From assembly GCF_000518265.1 (NCBI RefSeq), contig NZ_JADG01000003.1, positions 124,001 through 188,000 of the forward strand: a stretch of DNA of 64,000 nucleotides, written 5' to 3'. Below the pieces are notes generated by a model. The model was given only the letters and a program-made list of their open reading frames with translations. It did not search any database and was not told the DNA's origin. How positions within the stretch are numbered: position 1 is the stretch's first letter; each line of letters starts with the position of its first letter. Shown here piece after piece: positions 9,677 to 19,736 of this stretch. A program made the position numbers and the translations under genes. The DNA is from Actinomadura oligospora ATCC 43269 (GTDB lineage Bacteria > Actinomycetota > Actinomycetes > Streptosporangiales > Streptosporangiaceae).

Positions 9677-9852
9677 TGGCATGTCCGGAACGCGGATCAG
9701 GGGCTGGTGATCGCGCCAGGGTGGGCGCGGGCACGGTGCCCAGGCCGACGACGATGAGGCCGGTTCCGAAAAGAGCGCCGGTGTGAGGGAAAGCGCGCAC
9801 CGCCCGGGCGGCTTGCGGCGGGGGTGCTGCGGGGGGCGGCGGATCGTCCGGA

Positions 9853-10341
9853 ATGATGGTGACCATGAGCGACGAAGCGACGAGCGGGGGCCGGGAGAAC
9901 CGGGTCGCCGGAGGTGGAGAGGCGCCGGAGGGGGCCGTCGGACGCCGGATGGTGTTGTGCGGGACGGGCGTGGTGGGAGCGGCGCTCGGGGCGGGGTTGC
10001 TGACCGGCTGCGGGCCGAAGTCGAACAAGGCGGCGCCCGTGAGCGACCTCAAGGGCAAGGAGATCGCCAAGGTCGCCGACGTCCCGGTCGGCGGCGGCAA
10101 GGTCTTCGCCGACACCAAGGTCGTGGTGACCCAGCCCAGCCAGGGCGTTTTCAAGGCGTTCAGTGCCATCTGCACCCATCAGGGCTGCTTGACCAACCGG
10201 GTGGCCGGCGGCGTGGTCAAGTGCCCGTGCCACGGCAGCGAGTTCAAGATCGCGGACGGCTCGGTGGCGCAGGGCCCGGCGAACAAGGCGCTGACCGAGT
10301 ACCCCGTCCAGGTCAAGGGCGACGGCATCGTCGTCGTCTGA
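9853..10341 (+). CDS. Rieske (2Fe-2S) lipoprotein, Tat-type signal
   Basis: A 162-residue protein with an N-terminal twin-arginine-like segment (GRRMVLCGTGVVG) and a lipobox-like LLTGC, so it is probably exported folded and lipid-anchored. It has a C-terminal Rieske domain. The cluster ligands are intact: CTHQGC and, 17 residues later, CPCHGS, which gives the expected two Cys and two His. It is a single small Rieske domain, like the stand-alone Rieske proteins common in actinobacteria, rather than the QcrA subunit of the bc1 complex. Three in-frame ATGs (9853, 9856, 9865) are possible; the third, MSDEATSG, is also plausible. It precedes a paralogue by 126 bp. Confidence 0.88.
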   Translation: MMVTMSDEATSGGRENRVAGGGEAPEGAVGRRMVLCGTGVVGAALGAGLLTGCGPKSNKAAPVSDLKGKEIAKVADVPVGGGKVFADTKVVVTQPSQGVFKAFSAICTHQGCLTNRVAGGVVKCPCHGSEFKIADGSVAQGPANKALTEYPVQVKGDGIVVV

Positions 10342-10467
10342 CCCGCGGCGCTCCGCACGGTTCGTCTTTGGCGCTCCGCGGGCGATCCCCTGGATTGAAC
10401 CGGTCCTGATCGCGATACGTGCTCCCGGTGACGGCGAAGAACCCCCAACCCGCACCGGAGGTCCGGA

Positions 10468-10971
10468 ATGTCGCAGGCGCACGAGCAGACCACGACCGGA
10501 GACGCACCCGAGCGGCCCCCGTCCGGCGACCTCGCCCGGCGGGGGCTGCTGCTCGGTGTGAGCGTCGTGGGCGCCGCCGGGCTGGCCGCGGCGTGCGGCG
10601 GGTCGTCCGACGACGGGTCCGGGGCGACGCCCTCGACGGCGACGCCGACGACCAACGGAGGGATGACGGAGAGCGGCGGCGGGGGGATCGTGCTCGGCGC
10701 CGCCGCCGACATCCCGGTGGGCGGCGGCAAGGTCTTCAAGGGGCCGAAGATCGTGGTCGTCCAGCCGAAGCCGGGCGAGTACCACGCGTACACGGCCGTC
10801 TGCACGCACATGGGCTGCACGGTCGGATCGGTGGAGAACGGCCTGATCAGGTGCCCCTGCCACGGCAGCGAGTACCGCATCGAGAGCGGCGAGGTCGCGC
10901 GCGGGCCCGCGGCGAAAGCCCTGGTCGAGAAGCTGATCAAGATCTCCGACGGGAAGATCATCCTCGTCTGA
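10468..10971 (+). CDS. Rieske (2Fe-2S) lipoprotein, Tat-type signal (paralogue)
   Basis: A 167-residue protein closely resembling its upstream neighbour in layout. The RRGLLLGVSVVGAAG signal core is followed by the lipobox LAAAC, a low-complexity Ser/Thr/Gly linker (about 35 residues), and a Rieske domain with CTHMGC and CPCHGS. The shared segments PVGGGKVF and the CPCHGSE...G.VARGPA.KAL pattern show the pair arose by duplication. The likely role is electron transfer at the outer face of the membrane, with unknown partner. The ATG at 10468 follows ACCGGAGGTCCGGA. The 3' end overlaps the convergent mechanosensitive-channel gene by 14 bp. Confidence 0.88.
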   Translation: MSQAHEQTTTGDAPERPPSGDLARRGLLLGVSVVGAAGLAAACGGSSDDGSGATPSTATPTTNGGMTESGGGGIVLGAAADIPVGGGKVFKGPKIVVVQPKPGEYHAYTAVCTHMGCTVGSVENGLIRCPCHGSEYRIESGEVARGPAAKALVEKLIKISDGKIILV

Positions 10972-12205
10972 ACGCGTCCGCCCCGTCCGCGTCGGCGCGG
11001 GCGTCCGCCGTGCGCGGTCCGTTCGCGCCCGGCGGGGCGTCCGGGCCGACGGCCGGGGCGCCGGACGACTCGGTGTAGCGCACGGCCTCGCCGGCGGGTT
11101 CGGCGGGGCCCGCGCCCTCCCGGACGCGGGTCTCCTCGGGGATCTCGGCGCGGAGCCGGGGGAGCGCCTCGGGATGGTGGTCGCGCAGGTAGCCGATCAG
11201 GTGCTCGCGGACGTCGCAGCGCAGGTCCCAGGCGCTCGCCGAGTCGGCGGCGCTCATCAGCGCGCGCATCTCGACCAGCCCGTTCGGCAGGACGTTGGTC
11301 TGCTGGAGCACCCAGTCGCGCTGGTCCCACAGCGGGTGTTCGCGCAGGTAGTCGTGCAGGACGGTGCGCAGTTCCCCGATCGGGACGTTCCAGTCCACCC
11401 GGAGCTCGACCGCCCCGATCACCCGGCTGGTGTGCCGCGTCCAGTTCTCGAACGGCTGTTCGATGAAGTAGGACACCGGAAGGATGAGCCGCCGCTCGTC
11501 CCAGAGCCGCACCACCACGTACGACAGCGTCAGCTCCTCGATCCGTCCCCACTGGCCCTGGACGACCACCACGTCGTCCAGGCGCAGCGCGTCGCTGAAC
11601 GCCAGTTGCAGCCCGGCCAGGAGGTTTCCCAGGGTGGGCCGGGCGGCGATGCCGACGACCAGCCCGGCGACGCCCGCCGACGCCAGGACGCCCGCGCCGA
11701 GGGCCCGGACGGCGGGGAAGGTGAACAGCGCCACCGCGACCGCCAGCACGGTCAGCACGACCGCGCCGATCCGGCGGAGCAGCAGGAGCTGGGTGCGGGT
11801 GCGGCGGGCGCGCCGGTTGCGTTCGCCGGAGACCCGGGTGAGCCGCTCCAGAGGCGGGTCGGTCAGCGCGTAGAAGATCCGCAGGATCAGCCAGGCGGTG
11901 GCGCCGGTCGCCGCGATGTGCAGCAGGTGCCGCAGGTCCGCGCCCAGGCGCGGCGGCAGGTCACCGTACGGGACGGCCCCGTCGGCGCTGACCGCGGCGG
12001 CGAACGCGAAGGCGGGCGCGGTGCAGCGGCGCGCGGCCTCCCCGGCGGCGGGCCAGCGGGCCGACAGGCGCCCGGCGAGCAGCCGCCGGGCGCCCTCCAC
12101 GACGCCCACCGACACGGCCACGGCGATCACGGGAACGATCAGCGCCCAGAGCGTCGGCAAAGCGGAATCCCCCCTCGGACTCGTCCGGACGAACGCGGTG
12201 GTCAC
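10958..12205 (-). CDS. MscS-family mechanosensitive ion channel
   Basis: A 415-residue membrane protein. Hydrophobic segments near the N-terminus (ALIVPVIAVAVSVGVV, LLHIAATGATAWLILRIFY, GAVVLTVLAVAVALFTF) precede the pore helix region ALGAGVLASAGVAGLVVGIAARPTLGNLLAGLQLAFSDALRLDD. That segment is the glycine/alanine-rich TM3 and beta-domain entry of MscS proteins. The cytoplasmic beta domain then carries GRIEELTLSYVVVRLWDERRLILP. A disordered acidic/proline-rich tail of about 70 residues follows. Such channels release solutes on membrane tension. It is divergent from uvrC, with 106 bp between, and its 3' end overlaps that of the second Rieske gene. Confidence 0.9.
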   Translation of the reverse strand: MTTAFVRTSPRGDSALPTLWALIVPVIAVAVSVGVVEGARRLLAGRLSARWPAAGEAARRCTAPAFAFAAAVSADGAVPYGDLPPRLGADLRHLLHIAATGATAWLILRIFYALTDPPLERLTRVSGERNRRARRTRTQLLLLRRIGAVVLTVLAVAVALFTFPAVRALGAGVLASAGVAGLVVGIAARPTLGNLLAGLQLAFSDALRLDDVVVVQGQWGRIEELTLSYVVVRLWDERRLILPVSYFIEQPFENWTRHTSRVIGAVELRVDWNVPIGELRTVLHDYLREHPLWDQRDWVLQQTNVLPNGLVEMRALMSAADSASAWDLRCDVREHLIGYLRDHHPEALPRLRAEIPEETRVREGAGPAEPAGEAVRYTESSGAPAVGPDAPPGANGPRTADARADADGADAFRRG

Positions 12206-12311
12206 TCCGGGGGGATCCTTTTCCGCGGCAGGCCGTTCGGAACGAGATCCCGATCACGTCGGGGGGCCTCACGGGGCGCTGGTTGTCGGTGCCGCCGACT
12301 AGGCTTTCCAT

Positions 12312-14477
12312 GTGGCAGATCCGGCGACCTATCGACCAGCACCGGGGACGATCCCCGACGAACCCGGCGTGTATCGCTTCCGCGACGAACACGGCCGGGT
12401 GATCTACGTGGGCAAGGCCAAGAGCCTGCGCTCCCGGCTGGGCTCCTACTTCGCCGACTTCGCCACCCTGCACCCGCGCACCCAGACGATGGTGCGCACC
12501 GCCGCGCGGGTCGACTGGACGGTCGTGTCGACCGAGGTCGAGGCGCTCCAGCTGGAGTACAGCTGGATCAAGGAGTTCGACCCCCGGTTCAACGTCAAGT
12601 ACCGGGACGACAAGTCCTACCCCTACCTCGCGGTCACCCTGAACGAGGAGTTCCCGCGCGTCCAGGTCATGCGCGGCGCCAAGCGCAGGGGCGTGCGCTA
12701 CTTCGGCCCCTACTCGCACGCCTGGGCGATCCGCGAGACCGTCGACCAGATGCTCCGCGTGTTCCCCGTCCGCACCTGCTCGGCCGGGGTGTTCAAGCGG
12801 CAGCACCAGCTCGACCGGCCGTGCCTGCTCGGCTACATCGACAAGTGCTCCGCGCCGTGCGTGGGCCGCGTCACCCCCGAGGAGCACCACCTCCTCGCCG
12901 AGGACTTCTGCGACTTCATGGCGGGCAACACCGGCCGCTACATCAAGCGGCTCGAGCGCGACATGCGCGAGGCCGCCGCGTCCATGGAGTACGAGCGGGC
13001 CGCGCGGCTGCGCGACGACATCCGCGCGCTGGAGGCGGCGCTGGAGAAGCAGACCGTCGTGCTCGCCGACGACACCGACCTCGACATGGTCGCCTTCGCC
13101 GAGGACGAGCTGGAGGCGGCCGTCCAGGTGTTCTACGTCCGCGGCGGGCGCATCCGGGGCCGGCGCGGCTGGGTGGTCGACAAGGTCGAGGCGGTCACCA
13201 CCGCCGACCTGGTCGAGCAGTTCCTCATCCAGATCTACGGCGACAGCGAGGCGGTGCCGCGCGAGGTGTACGTCCCGGCGCTGCCGCCGGACGCCGACGC
13301 CATGACCGAGCTCCTGACCGAGGCGCGCGGCGGGCCCGTGAGGCTGCGCGTCCCGCAGCGCGGCGACAAGAAGGCGCTGCTGGAGACCGTCCAGCGCAAC
13401 GCGCACGAGGCGCTCAAGCAGCACAAGACGCGCCGGGCCAGCGACCTGACCACCCGCAGCCTCGCGCTCAGCGAGCTGCAGGAGGCGCTGGAGCTCGACG
13501 AGGCCCCGCTGCGCATCGAGTGCTACGACGTGTCGAACCTCCAGGGCACCAACGTCGTGGCGTCCATGGTCGTGTTCGAGGACGGCCTGGCCCGCAAGGG
13601 CGAGTACCGCCGCTTCACCATCAAGGCCGTGGAGGGGCAGGACGACGTCCGGTCCATCCACGAGGTGATCACCCGCCGGTTCCGCCGCTACCTGGCGGAG
13701 AGCGAGAAGACCGGCGAGCTGGCCGTCCTCGGCGACGGCCACGAGGACGCCGAGCGCGCGCCCGGCGCGGACGGCTCCGGGCCCGGTGCCGCCGACTCGG
13801 GGGAACCCGCCGCGCACGGCCCGATCGACCCGGAGACCGGCAAGCCGCGCCGCTTCGCCTACCCGCCGAACCTGGTGCTCGTGGACGGCGGCCCGCCGCA
13901 GGTCGCCGCCGCGCAGCGGGCCCTGGACGAGCTCGGCGTGGACGACATCGCCGTGGTCGGCATCGCCAAGCGGCTGGAGGAGCTGTGGCTCCCCGGCGAC
14001 GACGACCCGGTGATCCTGCCGCGCAACAGTGAGAGCATGTTCCTGGTCCAGCGGGTGCGCGACGAGGCGCACCGCTTCGCCATCACCTTCCACCGCCAGA
14101 AGCGGTCGAAGTCGATGACCGTCAGCGAGCTCGACGGGGTGCCGGGGCTCGGCCCGGCCCGGCGCACGGCGCTGGTGAAGCACTTCGGCTCGGTCAAGCG
14201 CCTGAAGGAGGCGACGCCCGAGCAGATTGCGGAGGTGCCCGGCATCGGCCTGCGCACCGCCGAGACGATCGCCGTCGCGCTGAACGGCCCGGGAGCCGCC
14301 GCGGCGACGCGTCCGGCCGAGGACGCGGCGCGGCGACCGGACGGCGGCACGGACGCGGGCGCGGAGCCGGGCACGGGAACGGACACAGGCAAGGGCATGA
14401 CGCCGGACGCCACGGGGGCGGCGGACGGCGGGACGGAACACCGGGGCGACGCCGACAACAGGGGGAAACGAACGTGA
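12312..14477 (+). CDS. uvrC: Excinuclease ABC subunit C
   Basis: A 721-residue UvrC, which makes both incisions around a lesion bound by UvrA-UvrB. It has an N-terminal GIY-YIG nuclease ([22 protein letters not shown]), a Cys-rich segment ([13 protein letters not shown]), a UvrB-interacting UVR motif (about 205-240), a C-terminal RNase H-like nuclease starting at [12 protein letters not shown] and containing [10 protein letters not shown], and paired helix-hairpin-helix motifs ([23 protein letters not shown]). It is longer than usual because of a roughly 30-residue Gly/Ala/Pro-rich insert after GHEDAERAP in the nuclease domain and a disordered tail of about 60 residues. It starts the uvrC-rapZ-yvcK-whiA operon, overlapping rapZ by 4 bp. 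Confidence 0.97.
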   Translation: MADPATYRPAPGTIPDEPGVYRFRDEHGRVIYVGKAKSLRSRLGSYFADFATLHPRTQTMVRTAARVDWTVVSTEVEALQLEYSWIKEFDPRFNVKYRDDKSYPYLAVTLNEEFPRVQVMRGAKRRGVRYFGPYSHAWAIRETVDQMLRVFPVRTCSAGVFKRQHQLDRPCLLGYIDKCSAPCVGRVTPEEHHLLAEDFCDFMAGNTGRYIKRLERDMREAAASMEYERAARLRDDIRALEAALEKQTVVLADDTDLDMVAFAEDELEAAVQVFYVRGGRIRGRRGWVVDKVEAVTTADLVEQFLIQIYGDSEAVPREVYVPALPPDADAMTELLTEARGGPVRLRVPQRGDKKALLETVQRNAHEALKQHKTRRASDLTTRSLALSELQEALELDEAPLRIECYDVSNLQGTNVVASMVVFEDGLARKGEYRRFTIKAVEGQDDVRSIHEVITRRFRRYLAESEKTGELAVLGDGHEDAERAPGADGSGPGAADSGEPAAHGPIDPETGKPRRFAYPPNLVLVDGGPPQVAAAQRALDELGVDDIAVVGIAKRLEELWLPGDDDPVILPRNSESMFLVQRVRDEAHRFAITFHRQKRSKSMTVSELDGVPGLGPARRTALVKHFGSVKRLKEATPEQIAEVPGIGLRTAETIAVALNGPGAAAATRPAEDAARRPDGGTDAGAEPGTGTDTGKGMTPDATGAADGGTEHRGDADNRGKRT

Positions 14478-15352
14478 CCAGCGAGACGCACATTCCGGAC
14501 ATCGTGATCGTCACGGGCATGTCCGGCGCGGGCCGCAGCACGGCCGCCAAGTCCCTGGAGGACCTGGACTGGTTCGTGGTCGACAACCTGCCGCCCGCGC
14601 TGCTGGCGACCATGGCCGACCTCGGCGGCCGGGTGAAGGACGCGGTGCCGCGCATCGCCGTCGTCGTGGACGTGCGCAGCCGCGCGTTCACCGCCGACCT
14701 GCACTCCTCGATCGCCGAGCTGGAGGCGCGCGGCGTCCACCCGCGCGTGGTGTTCCTCGAGGCCAGCGACGAGGACCTCGTGCGCCGGTTCGAGAGCGTC
14801 CGCCGTCCGCACCCGCTGCAGGCCGACGGACGCCTGGTCGACGGCATCGCGCGCGAGCGCGAGCTGGTCCGCGAGGTGCGCGCCGAGGCCGACCTGGTGC
14901 TCGACACCAGCGGCCTGAACGTGCACGAGCTGCGCAACAAGATCATCGGTTTCTTCGGGGACGGCAGCCGCGAGTCGCGGCTGCGCGCCACCGTCGTGTC
15001 GTTCGGCTACAAGTACGGCCTGCCGGTCGACGCCGACCTGGTCGTCGACTGCCGGTTCCTGCCGAACCCGCACTGGGTGCCGGAGCTGCGGCCCAAGACC
15101 GGCCGCGACGCCGACGTGCGCGACTACGTCCTCGCCCAGCCCGGCGCCAAGCAGTTCCTGGACGCCTACACCGAGGTGTTGCGCCTGCTCACGACCGGGT
15201 ACGAGCGCGAGGGCAAGCACTACGTGACACTGGCCGTGGGATGTACCGGCGGCAAACACCGTAGTGTGGCCATGGCCGAGCAGATCGCCGCACGGCTGCG
15301 GGACGAGGGCGTCGAGGTGCAGGTCGCCCATCGCGACCTCGGCCGCGAGTGA
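14474..15352 (+). CDS. rapZ: RNase adapter / nucleotide-binding protein RapZ (YvcJ)
   Basis: A 292-residue P-loop protein. Walker A is GMSGAGRST, the Lys-to-Arg variant found in actinobacteria, followed by [11 protein letters not shown], which is typical of the family. The C-terminal domain has the signature [24 protein letters not shown] and ends in a conserved [16 protein letters not shown] motif. RapZ senses cell-envelope precursor metabolites in enterobacteria. In actinobacteria the function is less clear, and the gene is kept for its linkage to yvcK and whiA. Translational coupling is likely: the GTG start overlaps the uvrC stop, and its own stop overlaps the next start. Confidence 0.95.
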   Translation: MTSETHIPDIVIVTGMSGAGRSTAAKSLEDLDWFVVDNLPPALLATMADLGGRVKDAVPRIAVVVDVRSRAFTADLHSSIAELEARGVHPRVVFLEASDEDLVRRFESVRRPHPLQADGRLVDGIARERELVREVRAEADLVLDTSGLNVHELRNKIIGFFGDGSRESRLRATVVSFGYKYGLPVDADLVVDCRFLPNPHWVPELRPKTGRDADVRDYVLAQPGAKQFLDAYTEVLRLLTTGYEREGKHYVTLAVGCTGGKHRSVAMAEQIAARLRDEGVEVQVAHRDLGRE

Positions 15353-16515
15353 GCCGCGCGGGTGAGCGCCCGCGCGGGTGGACCGAGGAGACTGACGAAC
15401 CGGTGAACCCCCGTGGGCCCAAGGTCGTCGCGCTCGGCGGGGGGCACGGCCTGTACGCCTCGCTGTCGGCGCTGCGCCGCGTCACCGACGCCCTCACGGC
15501 CGTGGTCACGGTCGCCGACGACGGCGGCTCCAGCGGGCGGCTCCGCCGCGAGCTGGGCGTCATGCCGCCGGGCGACCTGCGAATGGCGCTCGCCGCGCTG
15601 TGCGGCGACGACGAGTGGGGCCAGACCTGGCGGGACGTGGTGCAGCACCGCTTCCGCAGCGAGGGCGCCCTGCACGACCACGCCGTCGGCAACCTTCTGA
15701 TCGTCGCCCTGTGGGAGTTGTTCGGCCAGTCGGCCCCCGAGGCCGTCCCGAACGCGCCGACCGGCCCGTCGGCCGCCGGAACTCCCGCCACCACCGCGAC
15801 CGGCGCTGGAGGCGCGCCCGCGGGTGCTGCTTCCGTCGGTGCCGTGCCCTTCGGCGGGCCGTCCGGCGGGGGAGCGGCGGTCGGGGGTCCGGGGGTCGTG
15901 GCCGGGCTCGACTGGGTGGGACGGCTGCTGGGCGCGCACGGACGCGTGCTGCCGATGGCGTCGGTGCCGCTCGACATCGTGGCGGACGTGCGCGGCGGCG
16001 ATCCGGCGTGCCCGGGCGAGGTCGTCAAGGTGCGCGGGCAGGTCGCGTGCGCGAAGACGCCGGGCACGGTCGAGGGCATCTCGCTGATCCCGTCCGACCC
16101 GCCCGCGTGCCCCGAGGCGCTCGCCGCGATCGAGGACGCCGACTGGGTGGTCTTCGGCCCGGGATCATGGTTCACCAGCGTCCTGCCGCACCTGAAGGTG
16201 CCGGAGCTGGCGCGCGCGCTGCGCCGGACGTCGGCGCGCCGCGCGGTCGCGCTGAACCTCGCGCCGCAGCCCGGCGAGACCGACGACTTCTCGCCGCAGA
16301 ACCATCTCGAGGTGCTCCAGGCCCACGCGCCCGACCTCCAGATCGACGTGGTGCTGGCCGACCGGGGCGTGGTGGACGAGCCGGACGCCCTGGAGAAGGC
16401 CGTCGGCGATCTCGGAGGGCGCCTGGTGCTCGCCGACGTGGCGGCCGCGGACGGCTCGCCACGTCATGATCCCGCCCTGCTGGCCCAAGCCTTCGTACAG
16501 ATATTCGCTGACTGA
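15349..16515 (+). CDS. yvcK: YvcK/CofD-like gluconeogenesis factor
   Basis: A 388-residue protein of the YvcK/CofD-like fold (2-phospholactate transferase relative). Family motifs are present: [15 protein letters not shown] at the N-terminus, [31 protein letters not shown], and [16 protein letters not shown] toward the C-terminus. In Bacillus, YvcK is needed for growth on gluconeogenic carbon and for envelope homeostasis, binding UDP-GlcNAc. An unusual insert of about 55 residues rich in Pro/Gly/Ala (about residues 127-182) interrupts the fold after [12 protein letters not shown]. The annotated GTG start overlaps the rapZ stop. A second GTG at 15403 ([13 protein letters not shown]) sits downstream of GAGGAG and may be the true start, giving 370 residues. 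Confidence 0.92.
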   Translation: MSRAGERPRGWTEETDEPVNPRGPKVVALGGGHGLYASLSALRRVTDALTAVVTVADDGGSSGRLRRELGVMPPGDLRMALAALCGDDEWGQTWRDVVQHRFRSEGALHDHAVGNLLIVALWELFGQSAPEAVPNAPTGPSAAGTPATTATGAGGAPAGAASVGAVPFGGPSGGGAAVGGPGVVAGLDWVGRLLGAHGRVLPMASVPLDIVADVRGGDPACPGEVVKVRGQVACAKTPGTVEGISLIPSDPPACPEALAAIEDADWVVFGPGSWFTSVLPHLKVPELARALRRTSARRAVALNLAPQPGETDDFSPQNHLEVLQAHAPDLQIDVVLADRGVVDEPDALEKAVGDLGGRLVLADVAAADGSPRHDPALLAQAFVQIFAD

Positions 16516-16576
16516 CGTCCGGCCGGGCCGCGATCGGCCACACTGCTGGAAGTTCGATAGGGGGAGGGGTTCATCT

Positions 16577-17557
16577 ATGGCGATGACCGGCGTGGTGAAG
16601 GACGAGCTGAGCCGGCTCCAGGTGCTCAAGCCGTGCTGCCGCAAGGCGGAGGTCTCGACGCTGCTGCGCTTCGCGGGCGGCCTGCACCTGGTGAGCGGGC
16701 GCATCGTGATCGAGGCCGAGATCGACACCGGGTCGGCCGCGCGCCGCCTGCGCCGCGACATCGCCGAGGTGTTCGGGCACACCTCCGACGTGGTGGTGCT
16801 CGCCCCGTCCGGGCTGCGCAAGGGCAACCGGTACGTGGTCCGGGTGTTCCGGGACGGCGAGTCGCTGGCCCGGCAGACCGGGCTGATCGACAACAACGGC
16901 CGTCCGGTGCGAGGGCTGCCCCGGCACGTGGTCGCGGGGGCGGCCTGCGACGCCGAGTCGGCCTGGCGGGGGGCGTTCCTGGCCCACGGCTCGCTGACCG
17001 AGCCGGGCCGGTCGATGTCGCTGGAGGTGACCTGCCCGGGCCCGGAGGCGGCCCTGGCGCTGGTCGGCGCGGCCCGCCGGTTGAAGATCCACGCCAAGGC
17101 CCGCGAGGTGCGCGGGGTCGACCGGGTGGTCGTCCGGGACGGCGACGCGATCAGCGCCCTGCTCACCCGGCTCGGCGCGCACGACTCCGTCCTGGCCTGG
17201 GAGGAGCGGCGGATGCGCCGCGAGGTCCGGGCCACCGCCAACCGGCTCGCCAACTTCGACGACGCCAACCTGCGGCGCAGCGCCCGCGCGGCGGTCGCGG
17301 CGGGCGCCCGGGTCGCCCGCGCCCTGGAGATCCTCGGCGACGACGCCCCCGAGCACCTGGTCAGCGCCGGGCGGCTCCGGCTGGAGCACAAGCAGGCGTC
17401 CCTGGAGGAGCTCGGCCAGCTCGCCGACCCGCCGCTGACCAAGGACGCCATCGCGGGCCGTATAAGGCGTCTGCTCGCCATGGCCGACAAGCGCGCCGGC
17501 GACCAGGGCATCCCCGGCACCGAGGCGAACCTGACCGCCGAGATGCTCGCCCCCTGA
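16577..17557 (+). CDS. whiA: Sporulation regulator WhiA
   Basis: At 326 residues this has the normal actinobacterial length. The N-terminal half is the LAGLIDADG-endonuclease-like fold without catalytic residues ([59 protein letters not shown]). The C-terminal helix-turn-helix includes [34 protein letters not shown]. WhiA acts with WhiB to switch aerial hyphae to sporulation septation in Streptomyces, and in other Gram-positives it affects division. The ATG at 16577 follows GGGGGAGGGG. It is the last gene of the uvrC operon, 61 bp after yvcK. Confidence 0.97.
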   Translation: MAMTGVVKDELSRLQVLKPCCRKAEVSTLLRFAGGLHLVSGRIVIEAEIDTGSAARRLRRDIAEVFGHTSDVVVLAPSGLRKGNRYVVRVFRDGESLARQTGLIDNNGRPVRGLPRHVVAGAACDAESAWRGAFLAHGSLTEPGRSMSLEVTCPGPEAALALVGAARRLKIHAKAREVRGVDRVVVRDGDAISALLTRLGAHDSVLAWEERRMRREVRATANRLANFDDANLRRSARAAVAAGARVARALEILGDDAPEHLVSAGRLRLEHKQASLEELGQLADPPLTKDAIAGRIRRLLAMADKRAGDQGIPGTEANLTAEMLAP

Positions 17558-17583
17558 CCCGAGGCCGTTCGGGGGCAGGCGAG
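17546..17583. terminator. Possible bidirectional terminator between whiA and esterase gene
   Basis: A nested stem runs over the whiA stop: CTCGCC (17546-17551) with GGCGAG (17578-17583), and inside it CCCGA (17558-17562) with TCGGG (17569-17573). It lies between convergent genes. The stem is modest and imperfect. Confidence 0.35.
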
Positions 17584-17594
17584 ATCGCGCGGGG

Positions 17595-18479
17595 TCAGGC
17601 TTCGAGCGCGCGCCGCAGCACCTCCGCCGTCTCGGACTTCTGCCGGTCCGAGACCCTCGAGGGGATGGCCGCCGAGCCGTGGAAGGTCCCCGCGAACACG
17701 TGCAGCTCCGTGGAGACCCCCGCCTGGAGCAGCCGGGTCCCGTAGATCAGGGCCTCGTCGCGCAGCGGGTCGAGCTCGGCGGCGCTGATGTAGGCGGGCG
17801 GCAGCCCGGACAGGTCCTCGGCCCGCGCGGGGGCCGCATGCGGCGGCACGTCCTCGCGTCCGCCCAGGTAGCGCCGCCAGCTGATCTCGGCGTTGGGCCT
17901 CGTCCAGCCGGGGGTGTCGGTGAAGGCGCGCATGGACGGGGTGTCGAGCCGGTCGTCCAGTTCGGGGATCAGCAGCGCCTGGAACCGGATCGCGGGTCCG
18001 CCCAGGTCGCGGACGCGGAGCGCGAGCGCGGCGGCCAGCCCGCCGCCCGCGCTGACCCCGGCGACCGCGATCCGGGAGGGGTCGACGTCCTGTCCGGCCA
18101 GCCAGACCAGGGCCCGGTGGCAGTCGTCCAGGGCGGCCGGGTAGGGGTGCTCGGGCGCGAGCCGGTAGTCGACGGAGGCCACGGTCGCGCCGACCTCGTC
18201 GGCGAGCGAGAGCGCCTCGCGGTGGGTGGTGTCCAGGTCTCCGACGCAGAACCCGCCGCCGTGCATCCACAGGATCGCGGGCCCGCCGGGCCCGAGCCGC
18301 TTGGGCCGGTACAGCCGGACGCGCGCCTCGGCCACGTCGGTGATGTCGGTCCGGGAGACCGTTTCGGGGTCGGCGGGACGGGCGGCGGCCATGCGCCGCC
18401 GCAGCTCGCGGCCGGCCTCGATGTCGCTGAAGGTGGGGTCGGGCAGGGCCGGGAGGAAGGCTTCGAGTTCGGGGTCCAT
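17595..18479 (-). CDS. Alpha/beta hydrolase, hormone-sensitive-lipase (HSL) type esterase
   Basis: A 294-residue serine esterase of the HSL/bacterial family IV. It shows the oxyanion motif MHGGGFCVGD (about residue 80), YRLAPEHPYPAALDD, the nucleophile elbow GVSAGGGLAA, an acidic residue in ELDPLRDE, and a C-terminal His in GTFHGSA. Members hydrolyse short-chain acyl esters and are soluble. The ATG at 18479 is preferred over one three codons upstream because CCAGG lies at proper distance only from 18479. It is transcribed divergently from the PucR-like regulator (91 bp apart), so the two may be functionally linked. Confidence 0.88.
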   Translation of the reverse strand: MDPELEAFLPALPDPTFSDIEAGRELRRRMAAARPADPETVSRTDITDVAEARVRLYRPKRLGPGGPAILWMHGGGFCVGDLDTTHREALSLADEVGATVASVDYRLAPEHPYPAALDDCHRALVWLAGQDVDPSRIAVAGVSAGGGLAAALALRVRDLGGPAIRFQALLIPELDDRLDTPSMRAFTDTPGWTRPNAEISWRRYLGGREDVPPHAAPARAEDLSGLPPAYISAAELDPLRDEALIYGTRLLQAGVSTELHVFAGTFHGSAAIPSRVSDRQKSETAEVLRRALEA

Positions 18480-18569
18480 GCCGATCATCCTGGCCGGTGG
18501 TGCGCCGCCTGTCGGCCGACGCCCGTCGCCGGTCCGGGGCCCGTCGGTCGACGCTCGTAGACTGCCGCC

Positions 18570-19736
18570 GTGGAAGCCCTGGTGAACCGCCTGTCGGAGT
18601 TGGATCCGGACGTCGGCGGCGCCGTCCGGATCATCGCGTTCTTCGACCCCCTGGTGCGTGCCGGAGTGGGGTTCGCCACGCTCGTTCGCGCGACCGCGGG
18701 GCTGGCCGGATGCCCGGTGGCGCTGCTCGCGGACGGCGCGGAGTCCGAGGTCCGCGACGGCGGCGCGCCCGGGAAGCGTTCGGGCGAGGCTCCGGTCGTC
18801 CTGTCCGGGGCACGGGTCGGGACGGTCTGGCTGGAACGTCCGGGCGGCCCGCTCCCCCTGGACGAGGTGCTGCTGGAACGGCTCGCGCTGGCCGCGGCGG
18901 CCGTCTGGGAGCGCGGCGGCGCCCCGGTGTCCATGACCGACCCCGCGCTCGTCGAGCTGGTGATCGCCGAGGAGACCGGCGAGCCCGCCCGCGCCCGGGC
19001 TCTCAGCCTCCTCGGCCTCGCCCCGGGCACCCCGCTTCGCGCCTTCGCGGTCGGGCTCCCGGCCGACGGAACCGGGGGCGGAGGGCTGCCGGCGGAGGCC
19101 CTGGCGACGCTCGCACGCAGGCTCGGCGGACGCGCCGCACATCTGGGGGATGTGGGCGTCGTCCTGGCCCGCGGCGGCACACTCGCCGAGGTCGCGACGG
19201 GCGCACCACGCGCGGAGCCCCCGACGGGCGGCCCGCTCGCGCGGTCTCTGGAGGCGGGGTCGTTCACCGGGGTCCCGGCTGGCGGGCCGCCCGCGCGATC
19301 CCCGGAGGCCGGGCCGTTAACCGAGGTCCCGGCGGGCGTGCTGCTGGGAGCGGGGCCGGTGATGTCGGCAGCCAGGGCGGACGAGTCGTGGCGGCGGGCG
19401 CGGGTGGCCCTGCGGTTCGCGGGTCCGGGACGGCCGTTCGTCGACCACGCGGAGCTGGGCGCGCTGGCGGTGCTGGCGGACGTCCCCCGCGACATCCTTG
19501 CGGCGAACCCGGACGTGGCGGCGGTGGCGGCCCTGCCGGACAGCGACCGGGAGACGCTGGCCGCGTTCTGCGCGCGGGGGTCGCTGCGGGCGGCGGCGAC
19601 CGAGCTGCACCTGCATCACACGAGCGTCGCCAAACGGCTACGGAACGTGGAGGCGAGGCTCGGCCTGCGCCTGGAACGGCCGGACGATCTGCTGCGCGCG
19701 CACCTGGCGGTGGTCGCCCACGGCCTGCTCAGCTGA
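18570..19736 (+). CDS. PucR-type helix-turn-helix transcriptional regulator
   Basis: A 388-residue regulator. The C-terminal PucR helix-turn-helix is clear: TLAAFCARGSLRAAATELHLHHTSVAKRLRNVEARLG, a segment in which positions from about 330 to 365 form the DNA-binding helices. The N-terminal two thirds look like a weakly conserved sensor region. A degenerate Pro/Gly-rich repeat interrupts the middle (about residues 210-255), built from GPLARSLEAGSFTGVPAG-like and GPPARSPEAGPLTEVPAG-like units. PucR proteins usually activate catabolic genes in response to a metabolite. The divergent esterase gene is the obvious candidate target, by inference from position only. Confidence 0.75.
   Translation: MEALVNRLSELDPDVGGAVRIIAFFDPLVRAGVGFATLVRATAGLAGCPVALLADGAESEVRDGGAPGKRSGEAPVVLSGARVGTVWLERPGGPLPLDEVLLERLALAAAAVWERGGAPVSMTDPALVELVIAEETGEPARARALSLLGLAPGTPLRAFAVGLPADGTGGGGLPAEALATLARRLGGRAAHLGDVGVVLARGGTLAEVATGAPRAEPPTGGPLARSLEAGSFTGVPAGGPPARSPEAGPLTEVPAGVLLGAGPVMSAARADESWRRARVALRFAGPGRPFVDHAELGALAVLADVPRDILAANPDVAAVAALPDSDRETLAAFCARGSLRAAATELHLHHTSVAKRLRNVEARLGLRLERPDDLLRAHLAVVAHGLLS

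Noticed and set aside
6728..9682. 984-codon open frame on the minus strand opposite uvrA
   Set aside because: It is an antisense shadow of uvrA caused by high GC at third positions. The translation is composed of repeated Val/Leu/Asp/Arg without any fold or motif.
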